Notes under the pieces: model-generated
Databases searched by the model: none
Seen by the model: only the letters and a program-made list of their open reading frames with translations
What the model was told of the DNA's origin: nothing
Source: Plantago elongata
Lineage: Eukaryota; Streptophyta; Magnoliopsida; Lamiales; Plantaginaceae
DNA: 24,702 nucleotides
Assembly (NCBI GenBank): GCA_036897095.1
Contig: JAYMSP010002373.1
Location: forward strand, 1-24,702
Reading direction: 5' to 3'
In this document: in pieces, positions 10,596-19,696 of the stretch
Position numbering within the stretch: position 1 is the stretch's first letter
Layout of the letters: each line of letters opens with the position of its first letter
Translations under genes and position numbers: made by a program

Positions 10596-11404
10596 CTAGG
10601 AACGGGCATTAAGTGAAAACGAGATGTAGGGGATCCTGTTTTCAAAGAATCTAAAATTTTGCGAGGGAGGGAAATTTAGACTAGCAAACGGGAACTTGGT
10701 TTCATCAAAGGTCACATGTCGAGAAATAATAATTTTACGGGACGAAATATCATAACACTTATAACCCCTATGATTACCTGGGTACCCCAAAAATATGCAA
10801 GGTGAGGACCGAGCATGAAGTTTGTGAATAGTACTAGATGGTGTAAGGGGGTAGCAAAGGCAACCAAACACACGGAGATGGTTATAGGATGGTTTAAGGT
10901 GATATAATATTTCTAGCGGTGATTTATGATCCAAGAGATTGTTGGGTAAAATATTAAGGAGGTAAGTAGCCATGTTTAAAGCATGGTGCCAAAAAGAAGA
11001 GGGCAACGACGCATGCGCAAGCAAGGTTCAAATCATATTATTTATGAAGCGAATCTTTCGTCCAGCCTTACCATTCTGGGAAGAAGTATGTGGACAAGAA
11101 AAGTGAAAAGATAATACACTAGACTCACAAAACTTCCCAAAACGATTACTGTCATACTCCCCCCCCCCCGCCCTACTCCCCCCCCATTGTCACATTCAAT
11201 GGTTTTGATATTTCGTTTAAATTGGGTAAGTATATAGGTGCGAAAGATCAAGAATTTGTCATACAAATCAGATTTCTTGGCAAGAGGAAAAATCCATAAG
11301 AAGTTTGAGAAATCATCAAGAAAAAGCACATAATACCGATGGCCAAGTGAACTTAAAACAGGTGACGTCCATAAATCACTAAGAATAATGTCAAAAGGCA
11401 ACAA
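10596..11404 (-). pseudogene. Copia integrase core and C-terminal region (degenerate)
   Basis: The core begins at LPFDIILSDLW (first catalytic Asp) and runs through YYVLFLDDFSNFLWIFPL to IKTIECDNG (second Asp). The frame is then lost in a G-rich insertion at 11155-11185. Downstream in another frame, the position of the catalytic Glu reads QNGKAGRK, with Gly instead of the expected Glu. After a further break, 10596-11024 gives the C-terminal part: SSFWHHALNMATYLLNILP, LRVFGCLCYP and FLGYPGNHRGYKCYD. Just upstream, CRSC near 11465 is the CX2C half of the integrase zinc finger. Integration activity is not possible with these lesions. Confidence 0.88.
11155..11186 (-). other. Homopolymeric C/G tract inside the integrase
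   Basis: The + strand has C11 (11159-11169), G, C3 and C8 (11178-11185). On the minus strand this is G8-AGTA-G3-C-G11, replacing the expected GGGGGGAG codons after CDN. It looks like a local duplication of GGGGGGAGTA plus homopolymer growth, and it destroys the integrase frame. Confidence 0.8.
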
Positions 11405-11480
11405 AGTTTTATTGAAGGATGACTCAAATGGTAACTTAGTCTGTTTACCGAGAATGCAAGAACGGCAAATATTAGTAGGC

Positions 11481-12000
11481 TTAGGTGTATTTGTCTAACC
11501 TAAGAGACTCCAAAATAGCATGCTCTGGATGACCTAGACGCTCGTGCCAAGTTGGCGATGACACAACAGCAAAAGACAAATGCTGGTGGGTGGAAAGGGT
11601 GATGTTAGTGAAGGGGTAGAGATCTCCTCGACTATCACATCTCACTATTGTCATCCCCGTCCAAAAATCATGCACAGAAAATCCATAAGGATCAAATTCG
11701 ACAGACACATAATTATCAGAAGTAAGTTTGCGAACTGAGCTAAAATTCTTAATGATTTTAGGAGCATGTAAAACACGCGTAAGATGAAGGGGACGAGTTT
11801 TGGAAGGTAAAGTAGTATTCTCACACCCATTAACCGGAATAAATTGGTCATTACCTACGACAATATTATTATGAATGTTCGAATTAGAATAAGACGAGAG
11901 TATATTGTTCGAGGAGGTCATGTGCGATGATGCTCCAGATGCCATATACCAAGTTGGTGCAGGCGGGTTCAAGCTCATCGTGTGTATAGCTGCATTGACA
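11481..12000 (-). pseudogene. Copia protease and GAG-pre-integrase region (degenerate)
   Basis: On the minus strand the protease motif reads WYMASGASSHMTSS; copia proteases have Asp at the position of this first Ala (D-S-G-A), so the catalytic aspartate is gone. It is followed by IPVNGCENTTLP, LHAPKIIKNFSSVRKL and, in the GAG-pre-integrase domain, TWHERLGHPEHAILESL, with the two His of the HHCC zinc finger. The reading frame closes at about 11481 and resumes with the CX2C cysteines before the integrase core. Confidence 0.85.
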
Positions 12001-12111
12001 TAAGTAAGTTCCATAAGGTGTGCTAGAAGTAACATAGGCTTGTGTAGTCGGAGGTGGTGGCAGACGAAATGCCGAGCCAGGTGGCTGTGTGGGAAACGGA
12101 CACGGAGGGGG

Positions 12112-13022
12112 CTAAAATTGCGGCACCCATTGTGGTACCCACTGCCAGCTCCCTGGTTGTGTAGCTTGCCAAGGTACATTCGCCAGAGGTCGCGGATTCC
12201 CAATATTACTTTGAACATTAGTCTTGCCTTGACCATTGTTCTTGCCTTTCGTACCTTTCTTTCCTTGTCCATTGTCCTTGCCATTATTCATGTTATGTGG
12301 TTGACTGGTTTTGTCGGAGTGGTCATCACGAACATCGGTAACCATAGCAGACCCAATACCTGTAGACATAGTAGCAGCAAGATCCTTTCCTCTAGGCAAA
12401 GAGAAGAACGGGCTTTAGAGAAGGATGGTAATACCTTGGCATGACGAATCTGAGTACCCACGCCTTTGTATGCTTCGATTAATCCCGAAACAAGCTAAAG
12501 AACCATACGACTGTTTGGGACATGAGCTCCAACGTTTTTGAGCTGATCAGCTAAGCTCTTGAGACGTTGGGAATAGGTGGAGACATTGGGAAACTCTTCC
12601 AACCTGGTAGACGTGAACTCCTGCTCAAGAATAACATCACGAGAGGTTTGATGGTCCTAAAAAATCTCCTGCAATCGATCCCAAGCTTCCATAGCAGTCG
12701 CACTGGGTTCGATAATGGTATTGAGGAGATCGTTTGAAATCGTGGAATAAATCCAATGGAGGACCGTAGCATCAATGGTAGACCACGTTTCAATTTCTTC
12801 ATCAGTCTTGGGAGCGGGTTTCTCCTTATTTTCCGGAGGCCGAATAATGTGGTGCAAAACACGATTAGCTCGAGCATGAATCTGAAACAATTCGACCCAA
12901 GTTGCGTATTGCGAGTTCTCCAATTCAAGGACGACGGAAACGTACGACTTGATATTTGTGACTGTGAGGGCCGGAGGAGGAATTATTTTAACAACGGAAG
13001 TAGGAGACCCAGTAGTTGACAT
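12112..13022 (-). pseudogene. Copia gag (UBN2/retrotran_gag type, degenerate)
   Basis: Translation from the ATG at 13022 gives MSTTGSPTSVV, then family motifs LELENSQYATWVELFQIHA, TIDATVLHWIYSTISNDLL and AMEAWDRLQEIF. The same frame then meets a stop (CAG to TAG) before DHQTSREVILEQEF, continues through [16 protein letters not shown], and has a second CAG-to-TAG stop after SRMVL. After a frameshift it ends in a Gly/Lys/Asn-rich tail (KDNGQGKKGTKGKNNGQGK) and a Trp/Pro-rich stretch. No CCHC zinc knuckle is visible. The intact protein would package the element RNA. Confidence 0.88.
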
Positions 13023-13255
13023 GGTGAAGGGACGAGGTCAGTCGAAATCGAAAAACAGAGGAAGGGACAGGAAGCTGTTTTATAGAGAAAAGGCGACGGA
13101 AGGAGAAGCTCGATAGGACAGTGATCCAATCGAGAAGGGATAATCGGCAGACGTGAGGCACGTTATCGATTTGTGTGAAGACGACCGGCCGGATATTCAA
13201 GAGGATTGTCAGCGGAGAATTGACAACGTTGAAAATCGAAACCAATATAATACCA
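13023..13255 (-). other. Leader and primer binding site of the central copia element
   Basis: Between the gag start codon and the 5' LTR lies a purine-rich (+ strand) leader. At its LTR end (13242-13255) the minus strand reads TGGTATTATATTGG, a decayed version of the TGGTATTAGAGCC site seen at 883-895. Confidence 0.65.
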
Positions 13256-13450
13256 TGAAAGAATATCTTCCGTAATTGTATTAATAAATACTAAGGGGTA
13301 TATATACAAATACAAACTACACTACCCTAATAGGAATATGAATTATGAGTTCTATCTCAGTTCTAACTAGACTAAAATTATGCTAATAAACTTTAATTAG
13401 ACTATACTAACTAACTCTAACTAAATTAGAATTATTTACATAATCTACCA
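13256..13450 (-). repeat. 5' LTR of the central copia element
   Basis: 195 bp, + strand TGAAAGAATATC to CATAATCTACCA. Compared with the 3' LTR at 9139-9309 it has one extra 24-bp module within the ACTAACTAACT region and many substitutions. Confidence 0.85.
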
Positions 13451-15126
13451 TTGATATAATATTTTTGAAACGGCAATACAATCTTAATTAATGAAACTCC
13501 AAAAATTAACTATAACAAGCACAAGGATTGTTTAACATGCAATTACAACAGAGTGAAAAGCTATCTCTAGATCAACAAATAAAGCTTCGATATAGACTCT
13601 AGATGAAGAGAAAATGATCATCCATGTCGTCCAACATCAATACTGTATAAGTATAAGAAGCGGGTGGGTTGCCCACTTGCCACAATAACCAAAACTCCAT
13701 GCCACAAAACAATCCCAAGACATGTCTTCTATATATAGTATATGGTATATATTTAGCACTAAAGATCGATCTTAATTAAGCTTATGGATACATATGGTTA
13801 GGTGTTGAAAAATCATTAAAAAGGGGGGATAATTGACTGTTGCATGTTTGCCAACACAGTGACAGAGTTAAACATTGAAGCAGAACATGCTTAATTATCA
13901 AGACTTGGTCATCTTGAATTGGTCGTGTCAACTTACAAGTTACAACTCCGTGTGGATTTCATGCAGTTAAACCATAGGAGTGTAGAAGAAAGAACATTTA
14001 CGTGAAATTGTATATTCCACAGTGGCTAGCTGAGCAGATATTGCCAAACTCAACTAGCTAGGCGAGCCCGTCATGACCAAATATGACCGTAAATCCACTT
14101 CGTGTGGCTGACCGTGCTTTTAAGGGACGGAGCCATGATTTGAGTGGAGGTTGCGAAGTAATATAGTTATAATGCAAAAATAAAACAGTAAAGTCGAGTT
14201 AGGACGGGCCGAAATGAGTTGGATCAATTTTTTAACATCAAAGTCATTATACATATATATCCAAGTAAAATTAAATGAAAGAAAGAACCACTGAAAAAGA
14301 CAAAAAAAAATAATAATAATAAAAATAAATGAACGATCCACTTTGGTGAAAATCATACTCCGCGTCTCTTCATCTTCTTAAAATTTTAGTGATTGAAATC
14401 AATGTAAATAATCTCGAAAATTCCCTTTTCAATATACATACTGAAATTGCTAGACAAAAGTCCTCCTCATCAATTGAACTCCCTAGCTAGTCTCTATGCA
14501 ATTTTTATTAATAAAAATGCACGCTTAAAATTTGCTCCAAAAGGAAAAAAAACTGCTCGTATAACCCTTTTCAATCACAGGGTTTTGAAACATACGTGCA
14601 TTAGTGAGAGACAAATTGATATTTTTAAGTATATGTATAATGTTCTATAAGTATATATGCATTTTACATCATTTTTATGTATAGTTATAAACCCATATTT
14701 TTAGTAAACATCTAAAGTTCTAGGTATAATATTAATGTTTGTATGTCCTTTTTAGTCTTTATATAAGACTGTCTCTGATCAATAGATGCACGTTATGTTT
14801 ATTAAATAATATAATTTTTTCTACAAATTAATTATAGAGCTGACTATGTAAATGGACTACAAAAAATGTCGCCCATGGCCGCGCTGAGAGGACCTATATA
14901 TCGATCCGGGGTTTTAAGTTTCGAACCTTATCCCCTTAGAAAGCCTACATATGTTCTCCGATATGCACATTCAAGAAGACTAAAATAAAATTTTGAATGG
15001 AGTTTTTAAACATAGATTTACATAAAGGATTGTACAGGTGGTAATGTGGTATATTTGGGTTTTTGAAGCTCATTAAACTTGATTTGAAACTTTATTACAT
15101 GTAGAGCTGAAATGAAAATATGAATT
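13451..15126. other. Intergenic region upstream of WRKY gene 2
   Basis: No gene is supported. A TAATAATAATAAAAATAAA simple repeat lies at 14306-14330. A GC-richer patch at 14870-14940 contains TTTCGAACC, but no tRNA cloverleaf could be built from it. The rest is AT-rich and unstructured to my reading. Confidence 0.45.
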
Positions 15127-15129
15127 TCA

Positions 15130-15250
15130 TGACGTTTTTCAGAATGCGTCATCAAGCACTTTGTTGACGTTTGCGTTTTCTCCGATCTTTCCTTTAAGTT
15201 GCTCATCACTTTCCATTTTTATTTTCTTATCCGAAATAACATAAATAAAA
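15130..15250 (+). promoter_or_regulatory. Putative promoter of WRKY gene 2 with clustered TGACG motifs
   Basis: Three TGACG cores fall within 40 bp: + strand 15130-15134, minus strand 15147-15151 (CGTCA) and + strand 15165-15169. The last also forms TTGACGT, which includes the W-box core TTGAC. ATAAATAAAA at 15241-15250 is a plausible weak TATA element 77 bp before the ATG, followed by a CT-rich leader. Clustered TGACG resembles the as-1 element of salicylate-responsive genes; that interpretation is inference. Confidence 0.45.
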
Positions 15251-15326
15251 CCCTTTCCATTTTCTTCTCAACCATCATACTTTCCACTCACAGTCCACTT
15301 TGAGCATTACAAGATCCATCATCAAA

Positions 15327-17773
15327 ATGAATACATTAGAAAACCTACATGGGAAACGAAAGAGAGTTGAGAAAGAGCTTTTAGAGGGTAAAAAACTGGC
15401 CATCCAGCTCCAAACCCTTATCAACAACCCGGTCGGAGATCTTGATCGGACATTAGTGTTTGATGAACTCACAATGCAAATCGTCACATCTTTCTCCAAT
15501 ACTATATCACTACTCACTTCTTCCTCCGAGTTGACTCAGACTGATGGTGGCGTATCCAGTTGCTCCGCCGAGAGTGTGAGGAAGGTCAAAGACCGGAGAG
15601 GTTGTTACAAGAGAAGGTCAGTTGAAATCTTTCGTGCGTACTTGCTAAGAGCAAGAAAATATGATTAAAGACGTTGATTTTAATCGTTATTATCATATAA
15701 CCCTTGATAAGATTAGTCTTATATATCATTTCATTACATCCGCATCTGTTATTGCATTAGTAGACACATCAGTTTACTTTTTGGTGTCATGATTAAATTA
15801 ACATATTGATGCTAATTATACAAATGCTAATGAGGTATATGACTAAAGATGTTATTGGAATTTGGATTAAGCTAGAACTAAAACTAGATGTGCTCTAATT
15901 GTTTGTGTGAGAAAGTTTTCTCAAGGTTTCGATATAATGTTTGAATTTTAATTAATCCTAAACTCCAGCTGCATTTATTTACACAAATAATTTAATTACA
16001 TCAAACATATTTAAAAAAGTGTTTAATTATGGACAATTAAAATCTTTGCCAATTGCGAAAAGAAATGCATACCTGTAGATGTAGTGGTAATAATATTAAA
16101 GATATATAGAACAAGAAGATGCAGTACCATCCACTTGATGATGATCTGTTGTAGTTGTACGATCTTCTGAAAGTTGCAATTATTTAGTAGAGCCATGAGT
16201 CCACTTGTGGTAATGCTACTAAAAACAAACTAAACAGTCTGTATCAACTTTTGCTAACTTTCTTAAATTTAGGTACTAATTGAGAAACGATTTGAATTGA
16301 AAAATATACATTTAAATAACATATTTTGCTGGCTAGTTGATTTACTCATAGGTTGATCAGATTAAAAGTAATGTATTTACCAGATTTGAATGGCTTCATA
16401 AATTACAATCACATAATCATATTACCCTGATCATGTTTAAATGCGTATTAGCTAGCTATAATATGCCATTAATAATGCTGATGATGAATTAAGTTTCTGA
16501 TGTGGTTTTGATTTACCAGAAACAGTTCGAGTTCACGGGTGAATGTTTCCGAGACCATTGAAGATGGTCGCGCTTGGAGGAAGTACGGTCAGAAAAAGAT
16601 CTTGAATTCTCAAAATCCGAGGTACAAACTTTAAATTTCATAAACATTGTAGTTAGTTAAAATTAGTTTATTTGAATGTAAAAGGTTACACAATCAGAGT
16701 AAGAACATACATATAGGTAGGTATCCCAATTAATATATTATTTTATTGTCTAATAATATATGGCTGCCCTAGTTGTATGTAGGTATCCCAATTAATATAT
16801 TATTTTATTGTCTAATAATATATGGCTGCCCTAGTCATATACTCTACCTATATAGAATAGAGACAGACCACTAGATATATAGGTGTCCCTTCATGTTTAA
16901 TTATTTTCACTCCCATTAAATTAGATGTCTCTTCAAGTTATGTGTAGTTATAATAGTTATTTTGATTAAAGTCATCTCTCATTCTCATACATGTTTGTTA
17001 CTTGGTTCATTTCCTTCTGTAGTTCTGTATATCTCTAGCTTGTGATAATTTCCAGGATTATAAGTCATGATAAGATATCCATGCATTAGGTCATGATTTC
17101 TAGATGGATTAGTTCTCATTGAGTCGTAAATAGTAAATGAATTGAAAACGTTTACTCAATTAAATCACTAGGCAAACATGTACAAGACGAAGTCGATTAG
17201 AGATGAATTGTAAGTGCATCCATATTCTCCGTAAACTATGTTGTGTTCGTTCTCTTTACCTTCTTGATAAATCAATTCTCAATATGAGTATATTAGTAAC
17301 TAATTAGTCATCTTATTTTTGCACGCAGGTGTTATTATAGGTGCACCCACAAATCCAAAGGTTGCAAAGCTACAAAACAAGTGCAAAAACTACCAGAAGC
17401 ACCATTTCTATACCATATCACTTACTTCAACAACCATACATGCTCAGATACAGTACACCATGTGTACCCTGACCCGGTTGAACCGAACCTACTCAGTTCC
17501 CGACAAGTTGGTGTCGTACTATCAACGCCAAAGAGTGAGACAACTATGATCTCCAATCATCCAGTGAAGGAAGATTATAATTTTGTGATGGAAGAAGCTG
17601 AAGAATCCAAACTACATCCATGGGAGGATATACTAATTGATCCAGATCAGTATTGGTTCAAAGAAGTAGGGTCAAGTTTTCACTCATGTGAATCTACTGC
17701 CACTTTCAATGATGGGCTTGATGTGGAAGTTAATCAACTTGATGATATAGAAAATGTCCATTTTGATTTGTGA
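15327..17773 (+). CDS. Group III WRKY transcription factor, WRKY70/54-like (gene 2; 3 exons, 278 aa)
   Basis: Exons are 15327-15616, 16520-16621 and 17329-17773, with GT-AG phase-2 introns at exactly the positions of gene 1; exon 2 is 102 nt in both. The start ATG follows ATCAAA; upstream codons in that frame contain no other ATG. The N-terminus is Leu-rich ([28 protein letters not shown]) and ends in [19 protein letters not shown]. The WRKY domain starts at W116 ([16 protein letters not shown]); zinc ligands are C136, C143, H167 and C169, again C-X6-C-X23-H-X-C. The tail is acidic, with [16 protein letters not shown] near 235 and a D/E-rich C-terminus ending NVHFDL. Compared with gene 1 it lacks an insertion of roughly a dozen residues between YWF and GSSF. 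The frame is intact. By family it should bind W-boxes in the nucleus; its targets are unknown. Confidence 0.9.
15617..16519 (+). other. Intron 1 of WRKY gene 2
   Basis: A 903-bp phase-2 intron, GTCAGTTG to TTTACCAG. It is AT-rich and I see no inserted element or gene in it. Confidence 0.85.
16622..17328 (+). other. Intron 2 (R-type) of WRKY gene 2
   Basis: A 707-bp phase-2 intron, GTACAAAC to GCACGCAG, at the conserved Arg codon of the WRKY domain. It contains the 62-bp tandem duplication at 16717-16840 and otherwise nothing recognised. Confidence 0.85.
16717..16840. repeat. 62-bp tandem duplication
   Basis: Two adjacent 62-bp copies (16717-16778 and 16779-16840) start GTAGGTATCCCAATTAAT and include GGCTGCCCTAGT. 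They are identical except near the end (TTGTAT versus TCATAT), so the duplication is young. Confidence 0.92.
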
Positions 17774-17830
17774 TATATATACTTAGAGCTGTCTTAATAG
17801 GACTGGCTTATAATTTATGTACAGTTGTTA

Positions 17831-17836
17831 AATAAA
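17831..17836 (+). terminator. Candidate polyadenylation signal of WRKY gene 2
   Basis: AATAAA lies 58 bp after the stop codon in an AT-rich 3' flank. It is the first canonical signal downstream of the gene. Confidence 0.4.
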
Positions 17837-18760
17837 TATTCATTTTTACTCGGAACAATCATATGGAGTATCTGTTTTAATTTTCTTTTAGCTAGATAAG
17901 GCAACATCTAATGCTTAATTGAAATTGATCGAGTCATGTTGACAAAGACTACCGTGTGTAGTTATATTATTGTACTTTTAATTTAATTAATTAGTACATT
18001 CATAAATAAGGGCATCCATATACTACTTGCCCTACCGCACACTTTCAATGATTTTATACTATCACTTTTTGTCTTTTGAGGCTTCCTTTGATTTGAGAGA
18101 AAATAGTGGAAAATTAGAAACTTCAGAAAGTTATGTTAAGGAAAGTAAAATTTTCCTCATTTTCTTTTCATTTGGATGCCACTTCAATTTTCCTAAAAAA
18201 TAATTAGGTCTTGTTTGTTATACAGCTTGAGCGGTCATCTTCCCACTCAAATAGAACATTCTGTACATAAAAGTTTTTTAATTTTAATTGAAAAAAAACC
18301 ACTCAAATTCTATACCAATCATTTTCTTAGTTTCATTATTGATGCTAATAATTGGTATTTAAATTCAGTATTCTACTCATAATACATCCTACGACAGGCA
18401 ACTTCACTCAAACGAATATTTGTGCACCATCCAGATCACTTAAATATGCCTCAAAGTGTGCCTCAATCAATCATCTCCTTAATCATTTGACTAGCATAAT
18501 TTAATGGAATCAATTCTAGATAGGTAAATTAAGAAAAGCAGGTTCATAGCCAAATGAACATGTTGTGAAATCCTAGTACCTAATTTAATCGCAACTCCCA
18601 ATGCATGGAAAAATTCATTGAGAATTTTCATCACAAGTAGCTCATAATAAACTTTCATTCCAAAATATCATACTAATTCAAAACCTGAATAGACACAAAA
18701 TATTTAACAATAAATTTAAGTCTCAGTTATTTATGAATCCTCGTGAAGCAATACCAAATA
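17837..18760. other. Intergenic region between WRKY gene 2 and the Harbinger element
   Basis: AT-rich, with no supported gene. At 18397-18428 it contains GGCAACTTCAC and GAATATTTGTGCACC, two modules also present (one inverted) at 5699-5733 in WRKY gene 1 intron 1. Confidence 0.45.
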
Positions 18761-18769
18761 TTAGGCATC

Positions 18770-18803
18770 TTCAATAGTAACGGCTCTTCAATAGTAACGG
18801 CTC
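18770..18803. repeat. 17-bp tandem duplication at the left Harbinger end
   Basis: TTCAATAGTAACGGCTC occurs twice without a gap (18770-18786, 18787-18803), duplicating most of the left terminal inverted repeat. Confidence 0.9.
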
Positions 18804-18948
18804 ACGACACATCGTCGTGCATTTTCTGTAGTAGTGACGCGTCGTCATCACGTCGTGGTTGTCACATCATTTTTTTTAAAGTTTACATAGTATAGTATAA
18901 GATTGTTTAGAAGTTGAAATTAACCAAATTGTATTTATTGAAGACGTT

Positions 18949-19146
18949 TTATAATTTATCAATGTAAGTACGTGTGTAGCCACAACGTCGTGGCTTGACC
19001 TGTTGTTGTTGGTAGTGTTGGATCACATTTGGCATGTTCTGTATTATCCTGTTTTGCATTTGTACAAAAGGATTGGATGTAGAAGAGCCATCAAATGACG
19101 AACTGTTCTCGGATGAAGTAATGTTTTCTGGTACTGGGTTGAACAT
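18949..19146 (-). pseudogene. N-terminal remnant of a Harbinger transposase
   Basis: The 65-residue frame starts MFNPVPENITSSENS, has a Gln-rich middle (VIQHYQQQQ) and ends KPRRCGYTRTYIDKL before a stop. The arrangement, an unstructured leader followed by an Arg/Tyr-rich RR..YT..YID motif, resembles the start of plant HARBI1/ALP1-like transposases, which continue for some 350 residues with a DDE nuclease domain. Here the left terminal repeat follows after about 185 bp, so the whole catalytic domain is deleted. The assignment depends on this short motif and on position inside the Harbinger element. Confidence 0.5.
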
Positions 19147-19475
19147 GATTATATTTGATAAAAATTAGTGGATAGAGTGTTTTCAGTTTAATTAATACAG
19201 ATGAAGAAGGAATGAGGGTGTGTGTCTACAAATGAGTTTCATGATTGCATTACATGGACAACTTGCTGGAGATAAAAATGTGTCATGCATTAGTCATAGT
19301 TGAGTCACTTCAACATTGGATTCCCGACAAAAGTAAATATAATATGTATGGACTCATCAAGATTTGACAAGATTCCCGACAAAGTAAAGTAAAGATAAGA
19401 TGCTTCACGAGATGCCTGACAAATTCATATTCAAATTCAAATTCAAACACAAACAAAATCCACATTGATTTTATT

Positions 19476-19617
19476 ACAAACAAGCCACACTTCAGAAAGT
19501 AAAATACAAACAAGCCACACTTCGAAAAGTAAAATACAAACAAGCCACACTTCAAAAAGTAAAAAATAAACAAACAAGCCACACTACAGAGGAAAAGTAA
19601 AAATAAACAAGCCACAT
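19476..19617. repeat. 30-bp minisatellite inside the Harbinger element
   Basis: Units beginning ACAAACAAGCCACACTTC recur at 19476, 19506 and 19536 with a 30-bp period, followed by two diverged copies to about 19617. The unit spacing is exact at first and then drifts through A-rich indels. Confidence 0.88.
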
Positions 19618-19696
19618 TCTGATCCTTAGCCATTAGTCCGATCGAAACAGCTGTTTGCCTAGTGCTTGTAAGTGTGCTTTGGCATCGTTGGACAAG

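Larger units (their letters stand above)
9139..13450 (-). mobile_element. Dead Ty1/copia retrotransposon between the two WRKY genes
   Basis: A 4.3-kb minus-strand element bounded by LTRs (9139-9309 and 13256-13450) with copia order gag, protease, integrase, reverse transcriptase, RNase H. A polypurine tract (9310-9320, minus strand AGCGGGGGGTG) precedes the 3' LTR and a degenerate primer site (minus strand TGGTATTATATTGG) follows the 5' LTR. Stops, frameshifts and a deletion in the RT make it non-functional. The flanking pentamers CCTAT (9134-9138) and TTGAT (13451-13455) do not match, which fits an old insertion or altered edges. Confidence 0.9.

Noticed and set aside
10374..10596. Overlapping minus-strand frames with Pro-rich translation
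   Set aside because: They fall in the variable linker between integrase and reverse transcriptase of the copia element and contain no domain of their own.
12040..12444. 134-codon + strand frame
   Set aside because: It is the antisense shadow of the minus-strand copia gag.
14306..14330. TAA microsatellite
   Set aside because: A simple repeat with no evidence of function.
14870..14940. GC-richer patch with TTTCGAACC, possibly a tRNA B box
   Set aside because: No A box or cloverleaf arms could be fitted on either strand.
19476..19617. Regular 30-bp units that could suggest a CRISPR array
   Set aside because: Units are contiguous with no spacers, in plant nuclear DNA, and they diverge by indels.
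19310..19633. 107-codon minus-strand frame rich in Phe, Leu and Cys
   Set aside because: It is the translation of the 30-bp minisatellite, so the hydrophobic repeats are an artefact of DNA repetition, not a membrane protein.
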